Origin: Rodentibacter sp. JRC1
GTDB taxonomy: Bacteria > Pseudomonadota > Gammaproteobacteria > Enterobacterales > Pasteurellaceae
Length of the DNA stretch: 64,000 bases
Assembly: GCF_020521555.1 (NCBI RefSeq)
Contig: NZ_BPWA01000001.1
Coordinates: forward strand, 1,798,001-1,862,000
Direction: 5' to 3'
Shown: piece after piece, positions 22,057 to 31,983 of the stretch
Layout of the letters: each line of letters begins with the position of its first letter
Numbering within the stretch: the stretch's first letter is position 1
Program-made: the position numbers and the translations under genes
Notes under the pieces: model-generated
What the model saw: only the letters and a program-made list of their open reading frames with translations
Databases searched by the model: none
Told to the model about the DNA's origin: nothing

Positions 22057-23496
22057 TTATAACCAGCCTAAGCCTATTAATAATTCCCACCACGCCATAC
22101 CGATAGTCAAATGAATGATGAGGCTACCGAAGGCAATAATCGCACCGGCAGTCCACCAAGATTTAATATCGTTATAGCCGGCACCAAAGGTGATTGGGCC
22201 GGGGCCACCACCGTAATGAGTTACAGAACCGCCGTATGAGTTGGCAAATAAAAGTCCGAATGCCAATAATTCGGCAGGTGCGCCTGCAACGTGTCCAATC
22301 GTTGCAAATACCGGTACCATTGCAGCAACATACGCACCGCCTGAAGCAAATAAGTAACGCACTGCAACACTTAATGTAAGAATGACGATCAATGCTATAA
22401 CGCCTTGACCTTCAAATTGTAATACTTCACTCAATGTTGCGGCTAACCATTTGAAGAAACCTGCTTTTTCAAGTAAACCTGACATACCGATGATACCGCC
22501 GTACCACACTAAGGTATTCCACGCACCTTTGCTTTTTAAGATGTCGTCCCAACTCACAATATTTAAAACGATACAAAGTACCATTACGATTATCGCAACG
22601 ATGGTGGCATTCACGTTAAGTGCGCTGGAGAAGATCCAACCGAACAGGGCAACGACAAATAATGCAATTAATGCTTTTTCACGGAAAGACATTGGACCTA
22701 GTTCTTCTAAACCTTTACGGGCAATTTCTTTGTTATTCACCTGTTTTAGCTCAGGTTTAGAAACAAAATAACATATCGCAGGGATTAGGAATAAGCAGAG
22801 TAGACCCGGTACGGAGGCGGCTAAAAACCATTTTATCCAAGTTGTTTCAAAGCCAAGAATCGGTGCCATTAAAGAAATAGCGAGCGCATTTGGGGCCATC
22901 GCAGTTAAGAAAATATACGAGGTTGTTTTTACCACCATATACACGTTCATCATTAAATAACGGCCTGCTTTTTTCGGGCTTTTTTCCGGATCAGAACCTA
23001 ATGCGATGGCGACACTGTTAATAATCGGGAAGATAATTCCACCCGCACGAGCGGTGTTGGACGGTGTTGCCGGAGACAGGAGAAGATCTAAGAACATCGT
23101 AACATACCCCAAACGTAGAGTAGTGCTACCGATTGCGCCGATCATATGGTAAGCGATACGCTTTCCAAGACCGGTAATGACGAATGCGGAACTGAGCGTG
23201 AACGCAGTGAAAATAAGCCAAGTCGTACCGGATTTATACCCGTCCAACATATTACCGACTTTCACAAATTCGTTTGCGCCTTCGGTGTTGCCGATGATAG
23301 CGCCGGAAACCGCAACTGCTGCCAATAAAATGACAGGCTCGCCGTAAGGTTTGATAACCAGACCTACGATGGTTGCAATATACACGCCGAGTAAACGCCA
23401 AGCTATGAGAGAAAGCCCTTCAGGTGCCGGGCAGAAAAAAGTGACCAGCGGGATTGCCGCCAAGATCACTAACTTTGCATTTTTGGATAATGCCAT
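22057..23496 (-). CDS. citT: Citrate/dicarboxylate transporter of the DASS family (CitT-like)
   Basis: 479 residues with about 12-14 hydrophobic segments over the full length. DASS family motifs include a first SNT-like site at SPATPSNTARAGGIIFPI (about residues 140-157) and a C-terminal PGPITFGAGYNDIKSWW stretch typical of the CitT/TtdT/YbhI group. Likely role: citrate uptake by exchange for succinate during anaerobic citrate fermentation. It is the last gene of the citrate lyase cluster and its start overlaps the end of citXG by 28 bases, so they are translationally coupled. Confidence 0.88.
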   Translation of the reverse strand: MALSKNAKLVILAAIPLVTFFCPAPEGLSLIAWRLLGVYIATIVGLVIKPYGEPVILLAAVAVSGAIIGNTEGANEFVKVGNMLDGYKSGTTWLIFTAFTLSSAFVITGLGKRIAYHMIGAIGSTTLRLGYVTMFLDLLLSPATPSNTARAGGIIFPIINSVAIALGSDPEKSPKKAGRYLMMNVYMVVKTTSYIFLTAMAPNALAISLMAPILGFETTWIKWFLAASVPGLLCLFLIPAICYFVSKPELKQVNNKEIARKGLEELGPMSFREKALIALFVVALFGWIFSSALNVNATIVAIIVMVLCIVLNIVSWDDILKSKGAWNTLVWYGGIIGMSGLLEKAGFFKWLAATLSEVLQFEGQGVIALIVILTLSVAVRYLFASGGAYVAAMVPVFATIGHVAGAPAELLAFGLLFANSYGGSVTHYGGGPGPITFGAGYNDIKSWWTAGAIIAFGSLIIHLTIGMAWWELLIGLGWL

Positions 23497-24893
23497 TTTG
23501 GGTTACCTCTAAATGATAAAAAGAAAATCATCAGTGCTAACAGATCAGCACTTCCGCCTGCGCTCAAGTTCTTAGCAATGCAGTCGGAATCAAATTTCAA
23601 TAAAGCCTGTGTGAGTTTCGCTTTATTAAATATGAGTTGTTGATTTTTAAGTAAATCAACCGCACTTTGTTGCACAAATCGTAAGCCTTCCAAGCCACCG
23701 CGATTAACCACATTGGTATCCGGGTTTTTCGCCATTAAATGCAGCAAAGCAATCAACAAACGGTGTTCCCATCCTTGTTGATGGTATTCATCAAACACCG
23801 GCAACAACGATTGAATTTGTTGAAAACCGCTTTCCGCCTCACCCCGTGCACCGGTTAAACCCTGTTCACGGAATAAACGCACACCGGCGGTAATCGGCAA
23901 GTGCTTTGGATAATCTTCAAGCTCTTTTGTTATTCCTGTCGCAAATTTTGCTGATAGAGTACAAATTGAGCCTATGTCGAATGTCATCCCATTAGATTTA
24001 GACTGTGTTGCGGCTAATCGCCCGATTGCGGCACACACCAGCCCAAAAGAAAAAATAGCCCCCTTATGCGTGTTGATATTATTGGTTGCACGGAACATCG
24101 CCTTTTCAGCCTGAATACCAATAGGGCGAATTTGCTCTAACACTTGGCTTTCCGGCAAGTCTGACGTTGTCATCCCCTTCAGCAGAAATTCTACAAAAAA
24201 CGGCTTTAAAGCAACCGCACTTTGTTTAAAGGTATGCAGATTCATATCTTGGTGAGCGCCATTATTTATGGCATCAACCAAGCCCGGTTTCGGCGATAAG
24301 TGCGCCTCTTGCAATAAAGCTTGATAAGCAAGATAGCCGATTTGTTCTGCAAAATCGTGCATTTGCGCACGCTCCTGCATTTCTGCAATGATTTCATTCG
24401 ATTGATGATGACGGCTACGTGCACAATATTTGGCATTATCGCCACAAATCAAACAAGCACGAGGCGGAAGACCGAACTCGGCACGACTTAATAAAATGCC
24501 GTCCGTATTCACCACATCTAAATCCCACAGGCGAGCAAGGGGAATACTGTCTTCTAATTCAATCATCGCACGTTTTAATTCACAGGCTTTGATTGGTAGA
24601 ACGAAAAAGGCTTCGTGTCCGGTTTCTAAAGGGCGAATAATTTTTTTGCTAGGAATCCATTCCCGTTGTGAAAAAAGTGCGGTCAGTTTTTCTAATGCTT
24701 TTTCAAACACATAATCCAATAATGGATTTTTCTTCACTTCTCCCACCGCCGTTAAGGTGACGGAAAGCAAGGGGGAACGATATTCCGCCAAAAGCTGTTG
24801 TTGCAACAATGCCCGTTCTTCACGTGCATTCAGTAAGGCTTCAAGGGAAACCGCCTTACCCTGAGTCGAAAATGTTTGAAAAAAACGCTGCAA
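23469..24893 (-). CDS. citXG: Fused CitX-CitG for citrate lyase prosthetic group
   Basis: 474 residues, a fusion known from Haemophilus. Residues 1 to about 175 are CitX (transferase of the prosthetic group to apo-ACP; EEIP-type start EALLNAREERALLQQQLLAE and GLPPRACLICGDNAKYCARS). Residues about 185-474 are CitG, which makes 2'-(5''-triphosphoribosyl)-3'-dephospho-CoA from dephospho-CoA and ATP; motif HLSPKPGLVDAINNGAHQDM at about 216. Together they load and make the CoA-like arm of CitD. Overlaps citT; 24 bases downstream of citF. Confidence 0.93.
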   Translation of the reverse strand: MQRFFQTFSTQGKAVSLEALLNAREERALLQQQLLAEYRSPLLSVTLTAVGEVKKNPLLDYVFEKALEKLTALFSQREWIPSKKIIRPLETGHEAFFVLPIKACELKRAMIELEDSIPLARLWDLDVVNTDGILLSRAEFGLPPRACLICGDNAKYCARSRHHQSNEIIAEMQERAQMHDFAEQIGYLAYQALLQEAHLSPKPGLVDAINNGAHQDMNLHTFKQSAVALKPFFVEFLLKGMTTSDLPESQVLEQIRPIGIQAEKAMFRATNNINTHKGAIFSFGLVCAAIGRLAATQSKSNGMTFDIGSICTLSAKFATGITKELEDYPKHLPITAGVRLFREQGLTGARGEAESGFQQIQSLLPVFDEYHQQGWEHRLLIALLHLMAKNPDTNVVNRGGLEGLRFVQQSAVDLLKNQQLIFNKAKLTQALLKFDSDCIAKNLSAGGSADLLALMIFFLSFRGNPKWHYPKMQS

Positions 24894-24917
24894 AATTTGA
24901 CCGCTCTTTTTATCATC

Positions 24918-26420
24918 TTATTCTTTAATCTGATACACCGTATCAATCACCGAACCGTCACGATAACGCACTACCGCAACAGGCTTATCGGTAAACTCAA
25001 TTTCTTTCGGCTTGCCGGTTAAGCTATAAGCACGTTCACAAAGTTGTTCGATAGTAAATAGCGGAATACCTGCTTGGGTGAGTGATTCAATTAAATCAGT
25101 GCGTTTAGGGTTTACTGCAACCCCGTGATCCGTGACGAGAATATCAATATTTTCACCCGGGGTAACACAAGTGATAACATTTTCAACCACAGTCGGAATA
25201 CGACCACGAACCAATGGTGCAACAATAATCGCAACTTGTGCGGAGGCTGCGGTATCGCAGTGGCCGCCGGAAGCACCACGAATAACCCCGTCGGAACCGG
25301 TTAATACGTTCACGTTGAATTTTGTGTCGATTTCTAATGCGGAAAGAATCACCACATCTAAACGTTCAACGGATGCACCTTTTGAACTGTAATTTGCATA
25401 TTGATTTGCAGAAATTTCAATATGATTCGGATTACGTGCGAGAGATTCCGCCGCCACCGCATCAAAACTTTGCACATCCAATAATTTTTTAATAAGCCCC
25501 GCTTCGTGGAGCGCGGCCATACTGGCGGTAATACCGCCGAGAGCAAAGTCTGCAGTGATATTTTCACGGCGCATTTTTTCTTCTAAGAAACGGGTTACGG
25601 CTAATGCGGCACCACCGGTACCGGTTTGCAAAGAGAACCCGTCTTTAAAATAACCTGAACCGAAAATCACTTCGGCACATTTACGGGCGATTAATAATTC
25701 GCGCGGGTTAGTTGTCATACGGGTTGCGCCGCCACCGATTTTTTTCGGATCACCTACGGCTTCGACTTGCACAATGAAATCCACTTGATCTTGCCCGATA
25801 CTGATAGGGTGATGTGGGTACTCGGCAAATTCTTCCGTTAATAACACGACTTTATTGGCATATTCCGCATCCACACGGGCATAGCCTAAGGAACCGCATT
25901 TACTTTTACCGGTAAAACCGTTGGCATTACCGAATTTATCACAGCAAGGTACGCCTAAAAATGCGACATCAATTTTGAGTTCGCCGGATTTGACTAAATG
26001 CACGCGACCGCCGTGCGAATGAATATTGACGGGTTCATTTAATAAACCACGTGAGATTTGTTCGGCTAATTCGCCACGTAAGCCGGAGGAATAGATTTTT
26101 GTTACTACACCGTTTTTAATGTGTTCAATAATCGGTGAGTGGCTGTCAATCAGTGAACTTGATGCAAGAGTTAAGTTTTTAAAGCCCATTTCGGTGATTT
26201 TATTCATCACCATATTCACCACAAAGTCACCACCGCGGAAAGCGTGGTGAAAAGAGACGGTCATACCATTTTGAAGCCCCGAACGCTTAATGGCTTCTTC
26301 AAGATTTTCGCAAAGTTTACGATCTTTAGCGGTGCGGGCAAGGGATTCTGCCTTTGGCACAGCTTGATAAACTGCATGACCGGCATTAAATTTTTCAATA
26401 CGTTGTTCTCTGGTTGTCAT
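24918..26420 (-). CDS. citF: Citrate lyase alpha subunit (citrate CoA-transferase)
   Basis: 500 residues, full length. Exchanges the acetyl group on the acyl carrier for citrate. Family motifs include TVSFHHAFRGGDFVVNMVM (about 54-72), FGSGYFKDGFSLQTGTGGAA (about 244-263), and GASGGHCDTAA (about 390). Member of citD-citE-citF-citXG-citT, all on the minus strand. Confidence 0.96.
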   Translation of the reverse strand: MTTREQRIEKFNAGHAVYQAVPKAESLARTAKDRKLCENLEEAIKRSGLQNGMTVSFHHAFRGGDFVVNMVMNKITEMGFKNLTLASSSLIDSHSPIIEHIKNGVVTKIYSSGLRGELAEQISRGLLNEPVNIHSHGGRVHLVKSGELKIDVAFLGVPCCDKFGNANGFTGKSKCGSLGYARVDAEYANKVVLLTEEFAEYPHHPISIGQDQVDFIVQVEAVGDPKKIGGGATRMTTNPRELLIARKCAEVIFGSGYFKDGFSLQTGTGGAALAVTRFLEEKMRRENITADFALGGITASMAALHEAGLIKKLLDVQSFDAVAAESLARNPNHIEISANQYANYSSKGASVERLDVVILSALEIDTKFNVNVLTGSDGVIRGASGGHCDTAASAQVAIIVAPLVRGRIPTVVENVITCVTPGENIDILVTDHGVAVNPKRTDLIESLTQAGIPLFTIEQLCERAYSLTGKPKEIEFTDKPVAVVRYRDGSVIDTVYQIKE

Positions 26421-26434
26421 TTTTTCTGCCCCCC

Positions 26435-27310
26435 TTATTCTTCACGAATGCCTGATTTAGCACGTTCTAATACTAATTTGGCGCGATCAATAATCGGCGC
26501 ATCAATCATTTTGCCGTTTAATGACACTACACCGCTGCCTTGGCGTTCCGCTTCTTCAGCCGCTTCAATAATACGTTTTGCTTGTTCCACATCTTTTTGA
26601 GTCGGTGCAAACAAATTATGCAATAATTCGATTTGTCGTGGGTTGATTAAGGATTTACCGTCAAAACCGAGTTGTTTAATCAATGCCGCTTCTTTTAAGA
26701 AACCTTCTTCATTGTTTGCATTGGAATAAACCGTATCAAAAGCCTGAATGCCGGCTGCGCGGGCAGCTTGAAGAATAGAACAACGGGCGAATAATAATTC
26801 AATGCCCTCTGGAGAACGTTCGGTTTTTAGGTTGCGAACATAATCTTCCGCACCTAAAGCAATCCCGATTAAACGTTTAGATGCCGTAGCGATTTGATTT
26901 GCTTGAGTAATACCTAAAGGAGATTCAATTGCCGCTAACATTTTGGTTGAGCCGACTTCACGCCCGCAAGCTTTTTCGATTTCAGTGATTTCGCGATCCA
27001 TATCAATCACATCTTGTGCGGTTTCGGTTTTCGGCATACGTACTACATCCACACCGGCACGAACCACAGCATTTAAATCTAATAAACCAAATTCAGAATC
27101 TAACGGATTAACACGCACCACCGTTTCGATTTCTTGATAAAGCGGATGTTGCAAAGCGTGAGCAACAAGAAGACGTGCCGTATCTTTTTCTTTTAATGCC
27201 ACCGCATCTTCTAAATCGAACATAATTGAATCAGGTTTGTAGATAAAGCTATTACTAAGCATCGCAGCATTAGAGCCGGGCACAAACAACATACTTCTTC
27301 TTAATTTCAT
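26435..27310 (-). CDS. citE: Citrate lyase beta subunit (citryl-ACP lyase)
   Basis: 291 residues. Cleaves citryl-ACP to oxaloacetate and acetyl-ACP. HpcH/HpaI-like TIM barrel with [14 protein letters not shown] (about 8-21), the Mg-binding Glu/Asp in [14 protein letters not shown] (about 30-43), and [14 protein letters not shown] (about 132). Starts with ATG overlapping the citD stop by 4 bases. Confidence 0.97.
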   Translation of the reverse strand: MKLRRSMLFVPGSNAAMLSNSFIYKPDSIMFDLEDAVALKEKDTARLLVAHALQHPLYQEIETVVRVNPLDSEFGLLDLNAVVRAGVDVVRMPKTETAQDVIDMDREITEIEKACGREVGSTKMLAAIESPLGITQANQIATASKRLIGIALGAEDYVRNLKTERSPEGIELLFARCSILQAARAAGIQAFDTVYSNANNEEGFLKEAALIKQLGFDGKSLINPRQIELLHNLFAPTQKDVEQAKRIIEAAEEAERQGSGVVSLNGKMIDAPIIDRAKLVLERAKSGIREE

Positions 27311-27594
27311 AGCAACGCCTCCCAGTTAATCGGTTCATCTGTCGCACGCATTGCCGCGGCTTTGACACGAGCTTGTAATACACAATCCAACGCCCCTTTG
27401 TCTTCAACGACAACAAGGGCTTCGGTAATACCTAATTTTGTTAATGTTGCACGAACGGTTTGGTCAATAGCTTCACCAAATTGCTTTCCGACGGAACTGT
27501 TAATTTCAACGGTTAATGAATTTGCGGGTTCAATACGAATCAACACATCACTGGATTCCAGAGTGCCCGCTACCGCAGATTTATTAATCTTCAT
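27307..27594 (-). CDS. citD: Citrate lyase acyl carrier protein (gamma subunit)
   Basis: 95 residues from ATG 27594 ([20 protein letters not shown]), preceded by AAGGGA; an in-frame GTG 15 bases upstream lacks a site. Carries the phosphoribosyl-dephospho-CoA arm on a serine in GTLESSD (Ser14). The usual citC ligase gene that precedes citD in other bacteria is not here: the upstream neighbour is grxA. Probable CRP/FNR-type site about 90 bases upstream. Confidence 0.95.
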   Translation of the reverse strand: MKINKSAVAGTLESSDVLIRIEPANSLTVEINSSVGKQFGEAIDQTVRATLTKLGITEALVVVEDKGALDCVLQARVKAAAMRATDEPINWEALL

Positions 27595-27679
27595 AGTTAT
27601 TCCCTTCACTTGTTAATATAAAAAAACACCCCTCATTTTACTGATTTTCAGCTCAACTAGCTAACTCTAAAGAGGTGTT

Positions 27680-27700
27680 TTTGTGACATAGATCAAAAAA
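27680..27700 (-). promoter_or_regulatory. CRP- or FNR-type site upstream of citD
   Basis: TTGTGACATAGATCAAA: left half is the perfect CRP half-site TGTGA, right half TCAAA is one base from TCACA, with 6 bases between. Read as FNR it has one perfect half (TTGAT on the minus strand) and a weak half. It is 88 bases from the citD start, a good place to control the cit operon. Confidence 0.5.
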
Positions 27701-27711
27701 TAGTTTTTAAG

Positions 27712-27771
27712 AAAAAAGTGCGGTCAATTTTTAGAAATTTTTAAATTCCTCTAAAATTGACCGCACTTTTT
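27712..27771. terminator. Inverted USS pair, terminator for grxA side
   Basis: AAAAGTGCGGTCAATTTTTAG and, 16 bases on, its near-perfect inverse CTAAAATTGACCGCACTTTT. A long stem with flanking A/T runs, located just past the grxA stop on the minus strand. Confidence 0.75.
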
Positions 27772-27792
27772 GTGAAGGATTAAATTTTTAGG

Positions 27793-28056
27793 TTATGCAA
27801 CAACACCAAATTGCGCTTTCATCAGGGCTTCAAAATCGGTACACCCACCGATTGGTTTTTCGTCAATAAAGATTTGCGGTACGGTTTCAACCGGTTTACC
27901 GACTGATTTTGATAAATCCTCTTTCGTGATACCTTCTGCGTGAATATCAACATAACGATAATCGAAATCAGCGACTTCACCTTTTAATTTTTCAGCAAGA
28001 TTTTTTGCACGTACGCAAAACGGACAACCCGGGCGACCAAAAATAACGACAAACAT
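27793..28056 (-). CDS. grxA: Glutaredoxin 1-like
   Basis: 87 residues. Glutathione-dependent thiol oxidoreductase. The dithiol active site is GRPGCPFCVRAK (CPFC at about 11-14), followed by the GrxA-specific ITKEDLSKSVGKPVETVPQI region with the cis-proline in TVPQIF and the GGCTDF glutathione-binding motif. Better match to E. coli Grx1 than to Grx3. Monocistronic, divergent from rimK. Confidence 0.93.
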   Translation of the reverse strand: MFVVIFGRPGCPFCVRAKNLAEKLKGEVADFDYRYVDIHAEGITKEDLSKSVGKPVETVPQIFIDEKPIGGCTDFEALMKAQFGVVA

Positions 28057-28260
28057 AATATTTCCTTTTTGTTAATGTAAAAAATCCCGCCGATTTTACT
28101 CTTTTTTTATTTACTCATAAACTGTTTTTCAGGATTGGTGTGATTGGTATAGTAAATTAAATTTAAAAATATCTACTGCATTGCTACGCTTTTCCGATTT
28201 GTATCCATTTTGATTGAATTCACTATATAATGTGTCGCTATTTTTACTTTGGAATCCTTT

Positions 28261-29151
28261 ATGAAATTGTTAATGCTTTGTCGAGAACCGCGTTTATATA
28301 GCTGCTGGCGTTTGAAAGAAGCAGCGGAACAATGCGGGCACGAAATGGATATTCTAGATCCGAATCGCTGCATTTTAAAACTCACAAAAAATGCACCGCA
28401 CTTTGTTATTTATTATCAGCCTCTGGAAGGTGAACCTTACCTTTTACCTCATTACGATGCCGTTTTGCCCCGTTTTGGGACGACAAGCACTAAAATGGGC
28501 TGTGCGGTATTGCGTCATTTTCAGGCAAAGGGAATTTATTGCTTGAATAACGAAAACGCATTTTTAATGGCGCGTGATAAATGGAAAAGTCTGCAAATTT
28601 TATTAGAACACGGCATTGCCGTACCACCCGGCCGATTATCCGGCATTGAAGTTGAATCCAAATTCTCAGTTCGGCAAGCGGATTTTCCATTGATAATAAA
28701 AACCTTAAGCGGTTCGCAAGGCGTTGGTGTGATGTTGGCTGAAAAGACGCAAAGTGCGGTCAGTATTTTGGATACTTTGAAACAAGCGGGTGTGCCTGTG
28801 TTATTGCAAGATTTCATTGAAGAAGCGAAGGGAACGGATATCCGGTGCTTTGTGATTGGTGAACGGGTTGTGGCAAGTATGCAACGCATAGGACAAGCAG
28901 GGGAGTTTCGTGCCAATGTTCATCAAGGCGGCTCTGCCCGAGAAATCCATTTGACGAATGAAGAAAAGCAAATTGCCGTGAAAGCCGCAAAAGCTTTGGG
29001 GTTGGATGTCGCCGGTGTCGATTTGATCCGTTCAAAATCAGAGTTGTTAGTATTGGAAGTAAACGCAAGTCCCGGCTTAGAAATGATTGAGAAAACGAGC
29101 GGTGTCGATATTGCGTTGCAGATAATGCTGTATTTGGAAACGCAGATTTGA
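28261..29151 (+). CDS. rimK: RimK-family ATP-grasp ligase
   Basis: 296 residues from ATG 28261 ([20 protein letters not shown]), chosen over the in-frame codon at 28249 by homologue start. ATP-grasp motifs: the Lys in [13 protein letters not shown] (about 142-154), [19 protein letters not shown] (about 181-199), and the Mg-binding stretch [24 protein letters not shown] (about 250-282). In E. coli RimK adds glutamates to ribosomal protein S6. Substrate here is not shown by the sequence. Confidence 0.88.
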   Translation: MKLLMLCREPRLYSCWRLKEAAEQCGHEMDILDPNRCILKLTKNAPHFVIYYQPLEGEPYLLPHYDAVLPRFGTTSTKMGCAVLRHFQAKGIYCLNNENAFLMARDKWKSLQILLEHGIAVPPGRLSGIEVESKFSVRQADFPLIIKTLSGSQGVGVMLAEKTQSAVSILDTLKQAGVPVLLQDFIEEAKGTDIRCFVIGERVVASMQRIGQAGEFRANVHQGGSAREIHLTNEEKQIAVKAAKALGLDVAGVDLIRSKSELLVLEVNASPGLEMIEKTSGVDIALQIMLYLETQI

Positions 29152-29192
29152 TCGAAAAGGCGAGCCTTACGTTCGCCCCGCTGTGTGAAAAA

Positions 29193-29795
29193 TTAGCCTT
29201 TTAAATCTTTTTTTAACTCATAATTGGGCGGAAGTTCCGGCATAGGATTTTCTTCATCGAAAGGTTCGCTCGCCGGTTGATATTGAAATTCTTTACTATT
29301 TTGACCGCTCTTTTCTTTGCCGAGCAGTTGAGGTTGTAATTTTAAGAAGCTACTTTTAGGGGAAAGCCAAATATTTACAAAGGCTTCGGTAAATTTCGCA
29401 TCAAATTCGTGACTGAGTACCGTGTCATTGACAATAAAATAGCCTTTATTGTCTAAGGCGACAAAATTTAAAATATCATTTGGTGAAAAATCAGGAAAGA
29501 TTTCCTGCATCTTTTTTAACCAGGCGTTAGTATCATCTGTGCTTGCTTGTTGCGCTTCCATTTCTTTAATGAGGCTAATTGCAAAATTTTTTCCTTCAAT
29601 CGGTTTCCCGTATTTGATGGAAAACATTAATGGACGTTGATTCTCCTGATATGAACCGGTTTCAGATGAAAGCGCTACGCTATAAACATGGAACGGTCCC
29701 CAAGTGTATTCCGCATTGCCGACATGTTGCCAATGGGCAGAAAGTGCGGTTGAAAAAAGTAGGGAAATTGCCGCAAAAAGATATTTTATTTTCAT
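29193..29795 (-). CDS. Periplasmic chalcone isomerase-like protein
   Basis: 200 residues with a clear signal peptide (MKIKYLFAAISLLFSTALSA / HWQ). The mature part has the elements of the Chalcone_3 family: an early strand YTWGPFHVYSVALSSETG, LMFSIKYGK, a middle helix, and the C-terminal FTEAFVNIWLSPKSSFLKLQ then LLGKE, which parallels the family's F..AFL.IWLG..P....L...LLG pattern. The family's role in bacteria is unknown; no isomerase residues are claimed. Convergent with rimK; a short GGCGA..TCGCC hairpin lies between (29159-29177). Confidence 0.65.
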   Translation of the reverse strand: MKIKYLFAAISLLFSTALSAHWQHVGNAEYTWGPFHVYSVALSSETGSYQENQRPLMFSIKYGKPIEGKNFAISLIKEMEAQQASTDDTNAWLKKMQEIFPDFSPNDILNFVALDNKGYFIVNDTVLSHEFDAKFTEAFVNIWLSPKSSFLKLQPQLLGKEKSGQNSKEFQYQPASEPFDEENPMPELPPNYELKKDLKG

Positions 29796-29857
29796 ATTGT
29801 TATTTCACAGTTCAATGTTGGGCGGATTATAGAAAAAGCCCTCAAAAAATACAAATA

Positions 29858-29884
29858 AAAAGGCGAGCCGATGCCCGCCTTTGA
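29858..29884 (-). terminator. Terminator after fumC
   Basis: On the minus strand AAAGGCGGGC-ATCG-GCTCGCCTTTTTATTTG forms a stem with one mismatch and a good T-run. It lies 22 bases after the fumC stop. Confidence 0.75.
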
Positions 29885-29904
29885 CCCTTATTTCGGAAGG
29901 AAGT

Positions 29905-31299
29905 TTATTTTAAGCTACCCACCATATCTTCAGGACGAACCCATTTGTCGAAATCTTCTGCTGAGACTAAGCCGAGATTAATCGCTTCTTCACGTAATGT
30001 CGTACCGTTTTTGTGTGCTGTTTTTGCAATTTTCGCCGCATTTTCATAGCCGATATGCGTATTCAGTGCAGTCACCAACATTAATGAATTTTCAAGCTGT
30101 TGTTTAATACGCGGATAATTCGGCTCAATGCCTACGGCACAGTGTTCATCGAAAGAGACGCAAGCATCACCCAATAATTGGGCGGATTGTAAGAAGTTTG
30201 CAATCATCACCGGATTGAATACGTTCAATTGGAAATGCCCTTGCGAACCGACAAAAGCGATGGTGGTATCGTTACCGAATACTTGCGCGCATACCATCGT
30301 CATTGCCTCGCATTGGGTCGGATTAACTTTGCCCGGCATAATGGAAGAACCCGGTTCATTTTCAGGAATTAAGATTTCACCGATACCGGAGCGAGGGCCT
30401 GAGGCTAATAAACGAATGTCGTTTGCAATTTTGAATAAGCTCATGGCTAATTGACGTAACGCACCGTGCGTTTCAACAATGGCATCATGTGCAGCCAAGG
30501 CTTCAAATTTGTTGTCGGCGGTCACAAACGGAAGACCGGTGAATTTCGCAATGTAATCTGCGACTTTCACATCATAGCCCTTTGGTGTGTTCAAACCGGT
30601 ACCTACTGCCGTTCCGCCTAATGCCAATTGGCTTAAGTGCGGTAGGGTATTTTTTAATGCACGTAAGCCAAACTCTAACTGCGCCGCATAAGCGGAAAAT
30701 TCTTGACCGAGCGTCAATGGTGTTGCATCCATTAAATGGGTACGACCAATTTTCACCACGTCTTTAAAGGCTTCGGATTTTGCTGCGAAAGTTTTCTGTA
30801 AACGTGCTACACAAGGAATGGTATGTTCCACCACTTTTTTGTATGCGGCAATGTGCATTGCTGTTGGGAAAGTATCGTTTGAAGATTGTGATTTATTCAC
30901 GTCATCGTTTGGGTGAATGATTGATTTTTCACCGAGTTTACCGCCGTGTAAAACGTGTGCACGGTTTGCCACCACTTCATTCACATTCATATTGGATTGT
31001 GTGCCGGAGCCGGTTTGCCAAATAACGAGCGGGAATTGATCATCTAATTTATTGGCAAGAATTTCATCACAGGCTTGTGCGATTAAATCACGTTTTTCAG
31101 CAGATAACACGCCTAAATCATGGTTTGCAAATGCGGCCGCTTTTTTCAAATAACCAAAAGCTTCAATAACTTCATGCGGCATAGAGGCTTCAGGGCCGAT
31201 TTTGAAATTATTGCGTGAACGTTCGGTTTGTGCCGCCCAATATTTATCGGCAGGAACCTGAACTTCACCCATCGTGTCTTTTTCAATACGAAATGCCAT
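29905..31299 (-). CDS. fumC: Class II fumarate hydratase
   Basis: 464 residues, full length. Iron-free enzyme interconverting fumarate and malate. Signature [13 protein letters not shown] is at about 317-329; the active-site His region is [20 protein letters not shown] (about 186-205) and [16 protein letters not shown] is at about 97-112. A CRP-like site lies upstream. Transcribed alone. Confidence 0.97.
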   Translation of the reverse strand: MAFRIEKDTMGEVQVPADKYWAAQTERSRNNFKIGPEASMPHEVIEAFGYLKKAAAFANHDLGVLSAEKRDLIAQACDEILANKLDDQFPLVIWQTGSGTQSNMNVNEVVANRAHVLHGGKLGEKSIIHPNDDVNKSQSSNDTFPTAMHIAAYKKVVEHTIPCVARLQKTFAAKSEAFKDVVKIGRTHLMDATPLTLGQEFSAYAAQLEFGLRALKNTLPHLSQLALGGTAVGTGLNTPKGYDVKVADYIAKFTGLPFVTADNKFEALAAHDAIVETHGALRQLAMSLFKIANDIRLLASGPRSGIGEILIPENEPGSSIMPGKVNPTQCEAMTMVCAQVFGNDTTIAFVGSQGHFQLNVFNPVMIANFLQSAQLLGDACVSFDEHCAVGIEPNYPRIKQQLENSLMLVTALNTHIGYENAAKIAKTAHKNGTTLREEAINLGLVSAEDFDKWVRPEDMVGSLK

Positions 31300-31388
31300 T
31301 GTGATACTCCTATTAATAGAACAAAAATTGGCATAATTCTAACACTTCAGAGTTATGAATGGAACGCAACGAAAATGCCAAAAATCAG

Positions 31389-31410
31389 TTTTGTGATATA
31401 GATCATAAAA
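31389..31410 (-). promoter_or_regulatory. CRP-like site upstream of fumC
   Basis: TTTTGTGATATAGATCATAA is near-symmetric and differs little from the optimal CRP site (TGTGATCTAGATCACA): TGTGATATAGATCATA. The inner TGAT-ATAG-ATCA also fits an FNR core. It is centred about 100 bases before the fumC ATG. Confidence 0.55.
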
Positions 31411-31529
31411 GTGCGGTCGATTTTATACGTGTTTTTATTTGCCAGCTCAACTCACGATTAAATCGTTTATTTTTTTCCTCTTTTTCGATACAATCGCAAA
31501 ATTTGTAGCTTGGTAAAATTGAGACAAAA

Positions 31530-31958
31530 ATGGTAAAAAATGCGCAGTTTTACATTTTGACAGAACAAAGCCTTACCGTTGAACAACTCGCATGCAATTT
31601 AGCTGCCTCGGCATGGCGTTTGGGAAAACGGATTTTGATCGCTTGTGAAACGGAACGGCAAGCACATGATATTGATGAAGCGCTTTGGCAGCGTGAGCCT
31701 AGTGAATTCGTACCACATAATTTATCAGGCGAAGCAACACAATATCCAACGCCGATTGAAATTTCGTGGCATGGAAAACGTAATGCACAACGTCGTGATT
31801 TATTAATTAATTTACAACAGGAAGTGCCTGAATTTAGCCATAGTTTTACCCAACTAATTGATTTTGTTCCCACAGATGAAATTCAAAAGGCACAAGCACG
31901 AGAACGTTATAAACAATTACGTATGCAAGGTTGGCAACTTTCCACGGAAAATGCGTAA
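31530..31958 (+). CDS. holC: DNA polymerase III chi subunit
   Basis: 142 residues, normal length. HolC bridges the clamp loader (through psi, HolD) to SSB. The fold starts VKNAQFYILTEQSLTVEQLA; family-typical stretches are LACNLAASAWRLGKRILIAC (about 20-39), DEALWQREPSEFVPHNL (about 50-66) and the C-terminal R.RYKQLRMQGWQL. It lies upstream of valS as in many gamma-proteobacteria, here with a lipoprotein gene and a repeat in between. Confidence 0.93.
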   Translation: MVKNAQFYILTEQSLTVEQLACNLAASAWRLGKRILIACETERQAHDIDEALWQREPSEFVPHNLSGEATQYPTPIEISWHGKRNAQRRDLLINLQQEVPEFSHSFTQLIDFVPTDEIQKAQARERYKQLRMQGWQLSTENA

Positions 31959-31983
31959 TATTTTTTAATTAATGGAGTTTACT

